Positions 9,089 through 18,011 are shown, counted from the first letter of the stretch. The stretch: DNA of 64,000 nt from Agromyces albus (GCF_030815405.1 NZ_JAUSWX010000001.1:310001-374000), one strand, 5' to 3'. Notes: generated from the sequence alone by a model not told the origin. Program-made: numbers and translations.

Positions 9089-10212
9089 GCGCCGTGACAT
9101 CCGATTCCCAGCATCTCGGCCACCGCCTCGCCGGATTCGGCCGCACGCTCATCAGCCCGCGCGGCGCCGTGTTCCTCTTGCTCATCGTGCTGCTCATCGC
9201 GATCACCGTGCTGAATCCGTCGTTCGCCGAGCCCTCCCAGTTCGTGCGATTCGTGCAACGGGTCGCGCCGGTGGCGATCGTGGCGATCGGCCAGTACTTC
9301 GTGATCGTCGGCGGCGAGTTCGACCTCTCGATGGGCTCGGTCGTCACCGCGCAAGTGGTGATCGCCGGCAACCTCATCGGGCAGGACGAGTCGAAGTCGA
9401 TCCCAGTGCTGCTCTTCATGCTCGCGTTCGGCGCGTTCATCGGGCTCGTCAACGGCCTCATCGTGTCGTTCCTCAAGGTGCCGAGCTTCATCGCGACGCT
9501 CGGCATGATGCTCGCCCTCCTCGGGGCGACGCTCTACTGGACGGGCGGCGCGGCCACCGGCAACCCGGCCGATGGGTTCCGGCAGATCGGGCGCGGCGGC
9601 ATCCGCGACCTCCCGGTCATCGGGGTGCTGCCGTGGTCGGTCGTGATCCTCGTCGTGCTGCTCGTCATCGCGATCTGGTTCGCTCGCCGCCCCTTCGGCC
9701 ACAGCATCAAGGCGCTCGGCGACAATCCCACGACCGCCCGCTACTCGGGCACGCGCACCTGGTGGGTGAAGACCTCGACCTTCGTGCTCTCGTCGCTCTC
9801 GGCCACCGTCGCCGGCGTGCTCCTCGTCGGGTACGCGGGCGTGCACCCGAGCGTCGGCCGCGGCTACGAGTTCACCGCGATCACGGCCGTCGTGCTCGGC
9901 GGCGTGGTGCTCGGCGGCGGGCGCGGCTGGGTCGTCGCCGCGGCGGCCGGCGCGTTCGCGCTCGAGGCGCTCTTCACGCTGCTGAACTTCGCCGGTGTGC
10001 CGTCGACGTACCGCGACGCGGTGCAGGGCGCCATCATCATCCTCGCGGTCGCGTATGCCGCGACGACCATCCGCGCGCGCCGTCGTGGCCGCGCCCTCGA
10101 GACTTCGCCGGCACCAGAGGCGAAGGAGCAGGATCCCTCCGAGGACCCTGCTCGTCCTGCACCCATTCCCTCGACGTTGAGGGCTGACAACGAAACCAAG
10201 GGAGGTTCGTGA
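9085..10212 (+). CDS. Sugar ABC importer permease 2 (RbsC/BPD_transp_2 family)
   Basis: The 375-residue partner of the preceding permease contains several membrane spans. APVAIVAIGQYFVIVGGEFD is the conserved periplasm-proximal signature and VLGGVVLGGGRGWVV matches the coupling loop region. The C-terminal 40 residues are charged and cytoplasmic. It is related to the first permease but clearly diverged, so the channel is probably a heterodimer. The ATG at 9085 overlaps the upstream stop, and GGAGGAGC just upstream serves as ribosome-binding site. The gene is followed without a gap by the binding-protein gene. Confidence 0.9.
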   Translation: MSAVTSDSQHLGHRLAGFGRTLISPRGAVFLLLIVLLIAITVLNPSFAEPSQFVRFVQRVAPVAIVAIGQYFVIVGGEFDLSMGSVVTAQVVIAGNLIGQDESKSIPVLLFMLAFGAFIGLVNGLIVSFLKVPSFIATLGMMLALLGATLYWTGGAATGNPADGFRQIGRGGIRDLPVIGVLPWSVVILVVLLVIAIWFARRPFGHSIKALGDNPTTARYSGTRTWWVKTSTFVLSSLSATVAGVLLVGYAGVHPSVGRGYEFTAITAVVLGGVVLGGGRGWVVAAAAGAFALEALFTLLNFAGVPSTYRDAVQGAIIILAVAYAATTIRARRRGRALETSPAPEAKEQDPSEDPARPAPIPSTLRADNETKGGS

Positions 10213-11417
10213 TGCGACGCAGGTTCACAGTGGCATCCGCCATGGTCGGCGCTCTCGCGCTGATGACACTCGCCGGTTGTACCACCGATCCGAACGTGGG
10301 CTCACCCACGGACGAGACGGAGCCGGCAGCGGAAGAGGTCGAGTGGTTCGACCAGGAGCTCTTCGACAAGCAAGACGCAGAGCGGGGTGTGGCGCCCGAG
10401 GGTCCTGAAGACCAGCCGTGGCTGCAGTACATCAACGCCGAGATGGTCGACACGGCGGCATTCGCGAGCGAAGGGGCGAAGAAGGCGTGCTTCGCGAACG
10501 CGTCGATCTCGAACCCGTGGCGGCAGACGGGCTGGATCACGATGAACCAGCAGCTGCAGGTGCTGCAGGAGGCCGGCGTCATCTCCGAGATGGAGACTCG
10601 CGACGCGCAGGACTCCGACGACACGCAGATCGCCGACATCGACTACTTCATCAATGAGGGCAACTGCGACATCTTCATCATCTCGCCGAACTCCACGGCG
10701 GCCATGACCCCGGCCGTCGAGCGGGCGTGCGACACCGGCAAGCCGGTCGTCGTGTTCGACCGCGGCGTGCAGACCGATTGCCCCGTCACGTTCATCCACC
10801 CCATCGGCGGGTTCGCGTGGGGCATCGACACGGCGGAGTTCCTCATCGACGAGCTCGAAGAGGGCGACAAGGTCGTGGCGCTCCGCATCCTCCCGGGTGT
10901 GGACGTGCTCGAGCAGCGCTGGGCTGCCGCCGAGAAGCTGTTCGACGAGGCCGGCATCGAGGCGGTCGACTACTTCACGGGAGCCGACCCTACCGAGATC
11001 AAGAAGATCATCTCCGACGAGCTCGCCAAGGGCGACGTGCAGGGCGTGTGGATGGATGCCGGTGACGGCGCCGTCGCGGCCATCGAGGCGTTCGAGGACG
11101 CCGGCGTCGACTACCCCGTCATGACGGGCGAAGACGAGATGAGCTTCCTGCGCAAGTGGAAGGACACGGGACTCACGGGCCTCGCGCCGGTGTACTCCAA
11201 CTTCCAGTGGCGCACGCCGCTCCTCGCGGCGCAGAAGATCTTCGCCGGTGAGGAGATCCCGAAGGAATGGGTGCTTCCGCAGAGCCCGATCACCGCTGGA
11301 GAGGTCGACCAGTACCTCGAGGCGAACGACGGCATGCCCGACGGGCACTACGCGAAGTTCGGCGGCGAGGACCTTCCGGGCTACCCGCAGGTCTGGCAGG
11401 ACCGCATCATCCCGTAA
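10212..11417 (+). CDS. Sugar ABC importer substrate-binding lipoprotein
   Basis: This 401-residue protein has a signal peptide (RRRFTVASAMVGALALM) ending in the lipobox LAGC at about residues 19-22, so it is anchored in the outer leaflet of the membrane. The rest is a periplasmic-binding-protein fold of the ribose/galactose type (Peripla_BP_4), with ISNPWRQTGWITMNQQLQVL and VVVFDRGVQTD as hinge-side segments. Between the lipobox and the fold is an acidic linker of about 50 residues. GGGAGG lies about 6 bases before ATG 10212; a GTG at 10209 is the alternative. It is the last gene of the importer, an uncommon place, as the binding protein usually comes first. Confidence 0.9.
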   Translation: MRRRFTVASAMVGALALMTLAGCTTDPNVGSPTDETEPAAEEVEWFDQELFDKQDAERGVAPEGPEDQPWLQYINAEMVDTAAFASEGAKKACFANASISNPWRQTGWITMNQQLQVLQEAGVISEMETRDAQDSDDTQIADIDYFINEGNCDIFIISPNSTAAMTPAVERACDTGKPVVVFDRGVQTDCPVTFIHPIGGFAWGIDTAEFLIDELEEGDKVVALRILPGVDVLEQRWAAAEKLFDEAGIEAVDYFTGADPTEIKKIISDELAKGDVQGVWMDAGDGAVAAIEAFEDAGVDYPVMTGEDEMSFLRKWKDTGLTGLAPVYSNFQWRTPLLAAQKIFAGEEIPKEWVLPQSPITAGEVDQYLEANDGMPDGHYAKFGGEDLPGYPQVWQDRIIP

Positions 11418-11437
11418 TCGACCCTCACCACCACCAC

Positions 11438-11570
11438 AATTCAGGAACACCGGGTTCAGAATTCAGGAACCCGAGGTGTGTCGCGGCGCGGATTGGCGGG
11501 AATCACCCCCGCCACCGGCCGCGGCACGCCGCGTGTTCCTGAATGATGAGCATGGGACTCCTGAATTCTG
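11438..11570. repeat. Four TTCAGGA/TCCTGAA boxes forming two interleaved 12-bp inverted repeats
   Basis: In the 179-base gap before the epimerase genes, ATTCAGGAACAC (11439-11450) pairs with GTGTTCCTGAAT (11533-11544), and CAGAATTCAGGA (11457-11468) pairs with TCCTGAATTCTG (11559-11570). AATTCAGGAAC also repeats directly at 11438-11448 and 11460-11470. A short GC hairpin (GGCGGG/CCCGCC) lies between the arms. The pattern suits either a multi-site operator for a second regulator or an RNA structure between the importer and the epimerases. No known family motif was recognised. The repeats are exact; the role is inferred. Confidence 0.55.
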
Positions 11571-11596
11571 AAGAGGAACTAGGACGAGGAGGCAGC

Positions 11597-12466
11597 ATGC
11601 GCCGCACCATCGGCGTCAACACGTGGGTCTGGACGTCGCCGCTCGACGACGACTCGCTCGTGGAGATCGCAGCGAAGGCGAAGTCGATGGGGTTCGGCGC
11701 CCTCGAGCTCCCGGTGGAGCAACCGGGCGACTGGTCACCGGATGCCGCGGCCGACGTGCTCGCCGAGCACCGCTTGCAGCCCATCGTGATCGGAGCGATG
11801 GCGCCCGGCCGCAACCTCGTCGCCGCGCCCGGCTCGGAGGTCGTCGCGACGCAGAACTACCTCGTGCACTGCATCGGCGTCGCCGAACGGCTGGGGTCGC
11901 GCGTCGTCGCCGGTCCGTTCACGGCCGCGACCGGCCGCACCTGGCGCATGGATGCCGAGGAGCGCGAGTCGCGCTACCGGGAACTCGTCGGCAGCCTCGG
12001 CCCGGTCGTGCGCGCGGCGGAGCGCAGCGGCATCCGTCTCGCCGTCGAACCGCTCAATCGCTACGAGACGAGCCTCGTGAACACCGTCGAGCAGGCCCTC
12101 GAGGCGCTCGGCCCGATGCTCGGCCCGGGCCTCGGCCTCGCCCTCGACAGCTACCACCTGAACATCGAGGAGAAGCACGTCGGCGACGCCATCCGGGCGG
12201 CCGGTGAGCACCTCGCGCACGTGCAGGTGTGCGGCAACGACCGGGGCGCCGTCGGCGACGACCACACCGATTGGCCGGCCTTCCTCGACGCGCTCGACGA
12301 CGTCGGCTACCCCGGTCCGCTCGGCCTCGAGAGCTTCACCGGCGACAACGACACCATCGCGGTGGCCGCCTCGGTGTGGCGACCGCTCGCACCGAGCCAA
12401 GACGAGCTCGCGGAGCGCAGCATCCGCTATCTCTCCGCTCTGCAAGACGAAAGGGAACCGTCATGA
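11597..12466 (+). CDS. Sugar phosphate isomerase/epimerase, TIM-barrel (AP endonuclease 2 fold)
   Basis: The 289-residue cytosolic protein has the fold shared by xylose isomerase and ketose 3-epimerases. LAVEPLNRYETSLVNT carries the first metal-binding Glu, ALDSYHLNIEEKHV gives the Asp and His pair, VQVCGNDRG is the next metal strand, and GLESFTGDND the final Glu. This layout matches D-psicose/tagatose 3-epimerase-like enzymes. GAGGAGGCAGC before ATG 11597 is a strong ribosome-binding site. Its stop overlaps the next start. With the upstream oxidoreductase and importer it suggests stepwise conversion of an unusual sugar or cyclitol. Confidence 0.82.
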   Translation: MRRTIGVNTWVWTSPLDDDSLVEIAAKAKSMGFGALELPVEQPGDWSPDAAADVLAEHRLQPIVIGAMAPGRNLVAAPGSEVVATQNYLVHCIGVAERLGSRVVAGPFTAATGRTWRMDAEERESRYRELVGSLGPVVRAAERSGIRLAVEPLNRYETSLVNTVEQALEALGPMLGPGLGLALDSYHLNIEEKHVGDAIRAAGEHLAHVQVCGNDRGAVGDDHTDWPAFLDALDDVGYPGPLGLESFTGDNDTIAVAASVWRPLAPSQDELAERSIRYLSALQDEREPS

Positions 12467-13500
12467 CGGATGCCGCAGCGCCCGCCACCCCCGCCGCCAC
12501 CCACCCCGTCACGCTCTTCACGGGCCAGTGGGCCGACCTGCCGTTCGAGGAGGTCGCGCGCCTCGCTGCGGGCTGGGGCTACGACGGCCTCGAGATCGCG
12601 GCCTCTGGCGACCACCTCGACCTGAAGCTCGCCGAGGAGGAGCCCGGGTACCTCGACGAGCGCCGCGAGATCCTGAAGCGACACGGGCTGTCGGTGTACG
12701 CGATCTCGAACCACCTCGCGGGCCAGGCCGTGTGCGACGACCCGATCGATTTCCGCCATGAGGCGATCCTGCGCTCCTACACGTGGGGCGACGGCGATGC
12801 CGAGGGCGTCAGGCAGCGCGCCGCCGACGACATGAAGCGCGCCGCACGGGTGGCCCGCGCGCTCGGCGTCGACACCGTCGTGGGCTTCACGGGTTCGAAG
12901 ATCTGGCCGTACGTCGCCCAGTTCCCGCCCGTGCCGGCGTCGGTCATCGACGAGGGCTTCGAGGACTTCGCGAACCGCTGGAACCCGATCCTCGACGTGT
13001 TCGACGACGAGGGCGTGCGGTTCGCGCACGAGGTGCACCCGAGCGAGATCGCCTACGACTACTGGAGCTCGGTGCGCACGCTCGAGGCGATCGGCCGCCG
13101 CCCGGCGTTCGGCTTCAACTGGGACCCGAGCCACATGATGTGGCAGAACATCGACCCGGTCGGCTTCATCCTCGACTTCCAGGACCGCATCTACCACGTG
13201 GACTGCAAGGACACGCGGATGCGTCCGGCCAACGGCCGCGCCGGCGTGCTCGGCTCGCACCTGCCGTGGGGCGACCCGCGCCGCGGCTGGGACTTCGTCT
13301 CGACGGGGCACGGCGACGTGCCCTGGGAGGACGCGTTCCGCGCCCTCGAGTCGATCGGCTACACGGGCCCGATCTCGGTCGAGTGGGAGGACGCCGGCAT
13401 GGATCGCCTGCACGGGGCCGCCGAGGCGGTGGGCTACATCCGCTCGAAGCTGTGGCCGCTGCCGAGCGCGTCCTTCGACGCGGCGTTCTCGAACCAGTAG
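12463..13500 (+). CDS. Second sugar phosphate isomerase/epimerase, TIM-barrel
   Basis: This 345-residue protein has the same fold as its neighbour but is only distantly similar. EVHPSEIAYDYW (metal Glu/His), GFNWDPSHMMWQ (Asp and His), YHVDCKDTRMR and SVEWEDAGMD (last Glu) are the metal-site strands in order. An insertion, GSHLPWGDPRRGWDFVSTGH, is typical of inositol- or sugar-metabolism members of the family rather than of AP endonucleases. It overlaps the upstream gene (ATGA at 12463). Having two TIM-barrel enzymes, an oxidoreductase and an importer in one operon resembles inositol or ketose catabolic loci; the precise substrate is open. Confidence 0.82.
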   Translation: MTDAAAPATPAATHPVTLFTGQWADLPFEEVARLAAGWGYDGLEIAASGDHLDLKLAEEEPGYLDERREILKRHGLSVYAISNHLAGQAVCDDPIDFRHEAILRSYTWGDGDAEGVRQRAADDMKRAARVARALGVDTVVGFTGSKIWPYVAQFPPVPASVIDEGFEDFANRWNPILDVFDDEGVRFAHEVHPSEIAYDYWSSVRTLEAIGRRPAFGFNWDPSHMMWQNIDPVGFILDFQDRIYHVDCKDTRMRPANGRAGVLGSHLPWGDPRRGWDFVSTGHGDVPWEDAFRALESIGYTGPISVEWEDAGMDRLHGAAEAVGYIRSKLWPLPSASFDAAFSNQ

Positions 13501-13540
13501 AACCAAGAGAACCAGTCGAGCGGATGCCGCGGGGCAGGCC

Positions 13541-14269
13541 CTACTCGGGGATGCTCCAGTAGTACGCGGTGCCGCCCGGGTGCAGCTCGGTGATCGCGGT
13601 GTCGACGGAGCGGTCCCACGTGGCATCCGTGTGGCCCGCGTAGAGCACCGTCGTGGTGCCGTCGGCGTTCGTGGTCACCGAGGTGACGATGCCCGTGTGG
13701 TCGCGGTCGCCCGAGTCGTCCCAGTCGAACTGCACGAGGTCGCCGACCTTCACCGAGTCGCGCTCGTCGTCGGTGAGCGCCGTGGCGCGCTCGGGGTGCT
13801 CCTCGAGGTACTCCATGAGCGCGGTCGAGCTCACCCACGCGTCGGAGTGGGCCCAGGGGTCGCCCGAGTCGGAGTACCACCACTCGTCGTCGGTCTCCCA
13901 GCCGCGGGCGAGCAGTGACTGGCTCGCGAAGTTCACGCAATCGGTGTCGCCGAGCACGCCGAACTGCTCGCTCTCGGTGTCGTCCCAGTGCTCGCGCACG
14001 TAGTCGAGCTGCGCCTGCACGGCGGGGGAGGAGGAGGTGACGGCGGCGGGCGCCGCGGCTGCCGCAGCCGTGGTCTCGGTCGGCTGCGGACGGGTGCCGA
14101 CGGTGGTCGTGTCTCCGGCGCCCGCGGCTGCGGGTTCGTCGCCGCCATTGTCGCTGGTGACGGCGACCGTGGTCGCGACGCCGCCGGCCAAGAGGGCACC
14201 GGCGAGAGACATCACGATGAGGCGGGTTCGACGCGGTCGGGAGACGAGGAGCCGGTGCGAGGGGGACAT
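13541..14269 (-). CDS. Secreted or membrane-anchored amidase-domain protein
   Basis: The 242-residue protein begins with a basic stretch and one hydrophobic segment (LIVMSLAGALLAGGVATTVAV), then a disordered A/T/P-rich linker to about residue 80. A cysteine-peptidase-like amidase domain follows (Amidase_6 family). GDTDCVNFASQSLLARGW holds the likely nucleophile (Cys111), and GDLVQFDWDDSGDRDHTGIV the likely catalytic His. It probably acts outside the membrane on peptide or amide bonds; wall peptides are a guess. Start is the ATG at 14269; the TTG just before it is also in frame, and there is no good ribosome-binding site. It is convergent with the epimerase gene. Confidence 0.75.
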   Translation of the reverse strand: MSPSHRLLVSRPRRTRLIVMSLAGALLAGGVATTVAVTSDNGGDEPAAAGAGDTTTVGTRPQPTETTAAAAAAPAAVTSSSPAVQAQLDYVREHWDDTESEQFGVLGDTDCVNFASQSLLARGWETDDEWWYSDSGDPWAHSDAWVSSTALMEYLEEHPERATALTDDERDSVKVGDLVQFDWDDSGDRDHTGIVTSVTTNADGTTTVLYAGHTDATWDRSVDTAITELHPGGTAYYWSIPE

Positions 14270-14341
14270 CAATACGACACTATGGAGCGAAGCTATGCCG
14301 AACCTTGGCAGAGGCTGGGTGCCTGCGGCCTACCATGTGGC

Positions 14342-14683
14342 ATGGACCTCGATCCGGTAGCCACCAATCCCGCCCACTACAAGGTCATCCTCGAGAACGC
14401 GTCGGTGCGTGTGCTGGAGTACACCGACCAGCCCGGAGACGCGACCACGCCGCACGCGCACCCCGACAGCGTCATGTACACGCTGAGCTCGTTCCGCCGC
14501 CGCCTCACGTCGGGCAGCATGACCCGAGAGGTCGAGCTCCCTGCGGGCATGGCGACGTGGGTGCCGGCCCAGGAGCACTTCGGCGAGAACATCGGTGACA
14601 CCCCGACGCATGTGATCTTCGTCGAGCTCCGCACGGGCGGCGGCGACGGCACGGTGTCGCCCCTCGGCCCCGCCGGCGGATAG
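14342..14683 (+). CDS. Small cupin-like protein
   Basis: This 113-residue cytosolic protein starts MDLDPVATNPAHYKVILENA. It contains RVLEYTDQPGDATTPHAHPD, a cupin motif with two closely spaced His, then VELPAGMATWVPAQEHFGENIG as the second motif. A single-domain cupin of this size may bind a metal or act as a small-molecule sensor. No ribosome-binding site is evident before ATG 14342, while TACCAT lies 5 bases upstream, so the transcript could be leaderless. It lies divergent from the amidase-like gene and convergent with the frameshifted methyltransferase. Function unknown. Confidence 0.7.
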   Translation: MDLDPVATNPAHYKVILENASVRVLEYTDQPGDATTPHAHPDSVMYTLSSFRRRLTSGSMTREVELPAGMATWVPAQEHFGENIGDTPTHVIFVELRTGGGDGTVSPLGPAGG

Positions 14684-14711
14684 CGCCTCGCTGACCTTCT
14701 CGCACGCCTGC

Positions 14712-15469
14712 TCACGCCGTGCGATCGCGCCCGACGGTATAGCGGAACGCATTGCGCAGCAGGTAACCGCCGTCGGCGGTGCGGAACGGCTGCGCCGCCT
14801 CGACGAGGACATCCCGAACGGCTGCCACCGCGGCCGAGTCGTCGCCGAGGAGCACGCCGCGAACGAGCGTGTCCTCGTCGGCACCCGCCAGGGCGTCTCG
14901 ACGAGTCCTGCTGCGGTGACCTCGAGGCCGGCCCTCGCGAAGAGCGACTGCAGCCCGCCCGTCCGCCGGTAGTCGCCGCCGCGCCTCGGCTGGTCACCTG
15001 CCGCGAGCGCCACCGCATCCTCGACGGTGTCGAGGTCGTTCAGGTCGGCCTCGGCCCAGTTTGCGATTCCGATGCGTCCCCCTGGCCGAAGCACGCGCGT
15101 CGCCTCGCGAAGCGCCGCGACCATGTCGCCGGCGAACTGCAGGGAGTTCACGGCGGTGACGACGTCGAACGTTCCGTCAGGCCAGGGGAGTGCGCTGAAG
15201 TCGCCCTCGCGGATGTCGGCGTTCGGAATCGACCGTCGTGCGACCGCCACCATTCCCGGCGACGGATCGACCCCGACCGCATCGGCGCCGAGATCGGTGA
15301 GGAGGGCCAGGAACTCGCCGCTGCCGCATCCGACATCGAGCACTCGCGCGCCGGGGCCCACGCCGGCGTGCTCGACCAGCGCCTGCCGCGCCGGATCGGA
15401 GAAACCGCCCCAGAGCTCCGCCCAGATCTCGGCGACGCCCGCCCACCGGTCGGGATCAGCTCCGTTCAT
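14712..15469 (-). pseudogene. Class I SAM-dependent methyltransferase with a -1 frameshift
   Basis: From ATG 15469 the frame encodes a Methyltransf_11-type enzyme: VLDVGCGSGEFLALL (SAM-binding loop), GVDPSPGMVAVA, REGDFSALPWPDGTFDVVTA and ATRVLRPGGRIGIANW. After GLVETPW (near 14895) this frame becomes arginine/serine-rich nonsense. The expected C-terminus continues in another frame (AGADEDTLVRGVLLGDD ... YLLRNAFRYTVGRDRTA) to a TGA at 14712-14714. One missing base in a TGG-CGGG run explains the break, either a real mutation or a G-run sequencing error. If intact the protein would be about 252 residues. Longer in-frame starts exist at 15523 and 15577. Confidence 0.7.
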
Positions 15470-15635
15470 GTCGCTGATGCATCCGTGTGCCCATGCCGGC
15501 AATCTAGCGCGCGTGGATGGCATCGCGGCGCCGTTACCGACCGTGGCGCCGTCTGCATGTGCGGCATCCCATGTCAAGGGGTTTCATCCGTCTCGACGCA
15601 CGGGTTAAAACAGTTGTGGGTCGTGGGGGACCCAT

Positions 15636-15699
15636 GGCAGACCGGCACTGAGCGGCGCTCTTCGGGCGTCTATCCCAAACGCTCAGATGCCGGTCTGCC
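15636..15699. repeat. Long imperfect inverted repeat downstream of the ABC exporter genes
   Basis: GGCAGACCGGCACTGAGCG (15636-15654) pairs with CGCTCAGATGCCGGTCTGCC (15680-15699): 19 pairs with one bulged base and a 25-base loop. It lies 54 bases past the stop of the exporter ATPase gene, on the side where its transcript would end. There is no U-run directly after it, so it is either a factor-dependent terminator, an mRNA-stabilising 3' structure, or the remains of a small mobile element. Nothing in its loop looks coding. Confidence 0.55.
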
Positions 15700-15752
15700 G
15701 CTTCTCCGGAAGCTCGGGCGAGGTCGATCGCGGGTCGCTCCCGTCTTGGGGA

Positions 15753-16424
15753 CTAGCCGCGCTCGGAGACCGTGCCGTTCTTGATGTGCAGCCGTCGCTC
15801 GGCCCGCTTCGCGATCGCGGAGTCGTGCGTCACGATCACGAGCGTGAGGCCCCGGTCGCGCCAGAGCCCCTCGAGCAGGTCCATGATCTCGTCACGGGTC
15901 TCCTCGTCGAGGTTGCCGGTGGGCTCGTCGGCGAGCAGCACCTCGGGCTCCTTCACGAGCGCCCGTGCGATCGCGACCCGCTGCTGCTGCCCGCCCGAGA
16001 GCTCGCCGGGCACGTGGCTCGCGCGATCGGCGAGACTCACCGAGGCGAGCGCCTCGAGCGCCCGGCGCCGTCGCTCCTCACCGCTCACGCCGAGCGGCTC
16101 GAGCGCCGTCTCGACGTTCTCCTGCGCGGTGAGCGTGGGGATGAGGTTGAAGCCCTGGAAGACGAAGCCGATCTCCTTGGCACGGATGCCGCCGAGCTTG
16201 CGGTCGGGCAGGTGCGAGAGCTCCGACTCGCCGAGCATGATGCTCCCGGTGCTCGGCCGGTCGAGCGCGCCGAGCATCTGCAGGAGCGTCGACTTGCCGC
16301 CGCCGGTGGGCCCCTGGATCGCGACGAGCTGACCCGATGGGATCGTGAGGGTCACGTCCTTCAGCGCGTCGACCTGCCGCTTCGATTGCGTGTAGGCCTT
16401 CGAGACGTGTTCGAGCGTGTACAT
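15753..16424 (-). CDS. ABC exporter ATP-binding subunit (LolD/MacB-type)
   Basis: The 223-residue ATPase has Walker A GPTGGGKST, the Q-loop in GFVFQGFNLIPTLTA, the signature LSGGQQQRVAIARALV, Walker B EVLLADEPTGNLD and the H-loop VTHD. The spacing is that of ATPases serving FtsX-like permeases. The ATG at 16424 follows AAAGGAACCACC, an excellent ribosome-binding site; a longer frame upstream was ignored. It lies 32 bases downstream of the permease gene on the same strand and forms the exporter with it. One odd point is GPTGGGKST, where most relatives have GPSGSGKST. Confidence 0.9.
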   Translation of the reverse strand: MYTLEHVSKAYTQSKRQVDALKDVTLTIPSGQLVAIQGPTGGGKSTLLQMLGALDRPSTGSIMLGESELSHLPDRKLGGIRAKEIGFVFQGFNLIPTLTAQENVETALEPLGVSGEERRRRALEALASVSLADRASHVPGELSGGQQQRVAIARALVKEPEVLLADEPTGNLDEETRDEIMDLLEGLWRDRGLTLVIVTHDSAIAKRAERRLHIKNGTVSERG

Positions 16425-16456
16425 GGTGGTTCCTTTCGAGAAGTCGGTGGTGGGTT

Positions 16457-17962
16457 TCAGGCGACGCTGCGGAGCGACTCGGCCGGCCGAAGACGGGCGG
16501 CGCGCCATCCGCCGATGGCGCCGGCGAGCAGTCCGCCGAGCACGGCGAGTCCGATCGCGATCGCGATGACGCTCACCGTCACGGGAGCGTTCAGCACGAC
16601 CTCGGTGGCGGCCGCGGTGTCGACTCGACCTCCGAACGGTCCGCCGGTGGTCGCGCCGTCGCCGCCCTGCGGCCCTGCTGCGAGGACGCCACCGGGCTGT
16701 GCGCCGTCACCGGCGCTGCCGCCGAGTGTCGGGGCGATGAGGTTCACGACCCAGATGCCGGCGAGGCCGAGCGCGAGACCCGCCGCCCCGCCGATGAGTC
16801 CCTGCACGAGCGACTCGCCCGTGACCTGGCCGACGATGCGCCGGTTCGACCAGCCGATCGCCTTGAGCGTGCCGAACTCTCGAGTGCGGCGCGTGACGCC
16901 CTGGATCGTGAAGAGGATCGCGATGAGGAACGCCGCCGCGAGCACCGCGAGCGAGAGCCAGAGTCCGAGGTTCGCGATGAGGCTCGAGGCGGTCGCGAGC
17001 GACCCCGACACCGATGCGGCGAGGTCGGCTTGCGTCGAAACCGTGGCATCCGGCAGCGCTTCCTCGAGGTCGGCCTGCACGGCGTCGATCCGGTCGGCCG
17101 ATTCGGCCTGCACGTAGATGTCGCTCACCTGGCCGTCGAGGCCGGCGATCTGCTGCGCGCGGTCGAGCGGGATGTACACGTTGGCCGCGGTCGCGGCGTC
17201 GGCCGACGTGGAGGTGACCGTGCCGACGATCTCGAAGTCGGTGCCACCCACATCGATCGTGTCGCCGACCGCGAGCTCGGCGCTCGTCGCGTAGCTCGCG
17301 TCGAGCACGGCAACGGCCTGGCCTGCGTCGGATGCCTCGAGCCCCCGCCCCTCGTCGAGCTCCACCGACGAGAGCGGGCCGACCGCATCGGCCGCGGGGT
17401 CGAGGCCGAGCACCGAGAAGCTGTTCACGTCGAAGGCGCTGCCGCCGGCGCCGTCGAACCCGCCGGTCGGCGCATCGGCAGCATCGCCGCCCTCGACGAA
17501 CTCGTCGCTCGGCCCACCCTCGGACCGCTGCACCATTTCTGGCAGCTCGCCCTCGAACGTCATGTTCGTGAGGGCGAGGGCCGCGGATGCCGCAGACACG
17601 CCGTCGATGCCCTGCGCGGTCTCGAGCGCCGACGCGTCGAACGTCGATGCGCCGAACCCGGCCGTGAGCCGCGACTGGCTGATCTCGGTGGATTCGCCCT
17701 CGGTCGTACCGGCGTCGGCGCCGAACTCGAAGCGGCCGGGGCCCCCCTCGTCCTCGCCGGGCGCTGCCGGCTCTTCGGACACGGTGAGGTCGGTGCCCAC
17801 GCCGTAGACGGACTCGAGCACCGAGGCTTGCGCGTCGCGCACGCCGCTCGAGACGGAGTTCACGATCATGACGAGCGCGATCGCGAGCGCCATGCCGATC
17901 GCGATGATCGCGGTCTGCCTGCGCCGCCCGGCGAGCTCGCGCCGGAGGTAGGTGATGAACAT
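16457..17962 (-). CDS. FtsX-like ABC permease with large extracellular domain
   Basis: This 501-residue membrane protein has one span near the N-terminus (residues 17-39), then a long extracellular part (about 40-315). Three spans follow at the C-terminus, with GVTRRTREFGTLKAIGWSNR as the conserved FtsX coupling helix and WRAARLRPAESLRSVA at the end. The extracellular part begins with an acidic, glycine-rich stretch rich in E, D and T. This is the MacB-like four-span layout, used to move lipids, peptides or antibiotics, or to signal mechanically. GAGGACC lies before ATG 17962. A CTATGC direct repeat upstream links it to the neighbouring two-component system. Confidence 0.85.
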   Translation of the reverse strand: MFITYLRRELAGRRRQTAIIAIGMALAIALVMIVNSVSSGVRDAQASVLESVYGVGTDLTVSEEPAAPGEDEGGPGRFEFGADAGTTEGESTEISQSRLTAGFGASTFDASALETAQGIDGVSAASAALALTNMTFEGELPEMVQRSEGGPSDEFVEGGDAADAPTGGFDGAGGSAFDVNSFSVLGLDPAADAVGPLSSVELDEGRGLEASDAGQAVAVLDASYATSAELAVGDTIDVGGTDFEIVGTVTSTSADAATAANVYIPLDRAQQIAGLDGQVSDIYVQAESADRIDAVQADLEEALPDATVSTQADLAASVSGSLATASSLIANLGLWLSLAVLAAAFLIAILFTIQGVTRRTREFGTLKAIGWSNRRIVGQVTGESLVQGLIGGAAGLALGLAGIWVVNLIAPTLGGSAGDGAQPGGVLAAGPQGGDGATTGGPFGGRVDTAAATEVVLNAPVTVSVIAIAIGLAVLGGLLAGAIGGWRAARLRPAESLRSVA

Positions 17963-18011
17963 GATGGTCCTCTGGGTCGGTGGCGACTCACCCGACGGTG
18001 AGCCGTTCGCG

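Noticed and set aside
15578..15752. Possible tRNA or small RNA gene in the gap
   Set aside because: The inverted repeat is a single stem with no cloverleaf, anticodon arm or CCA end.
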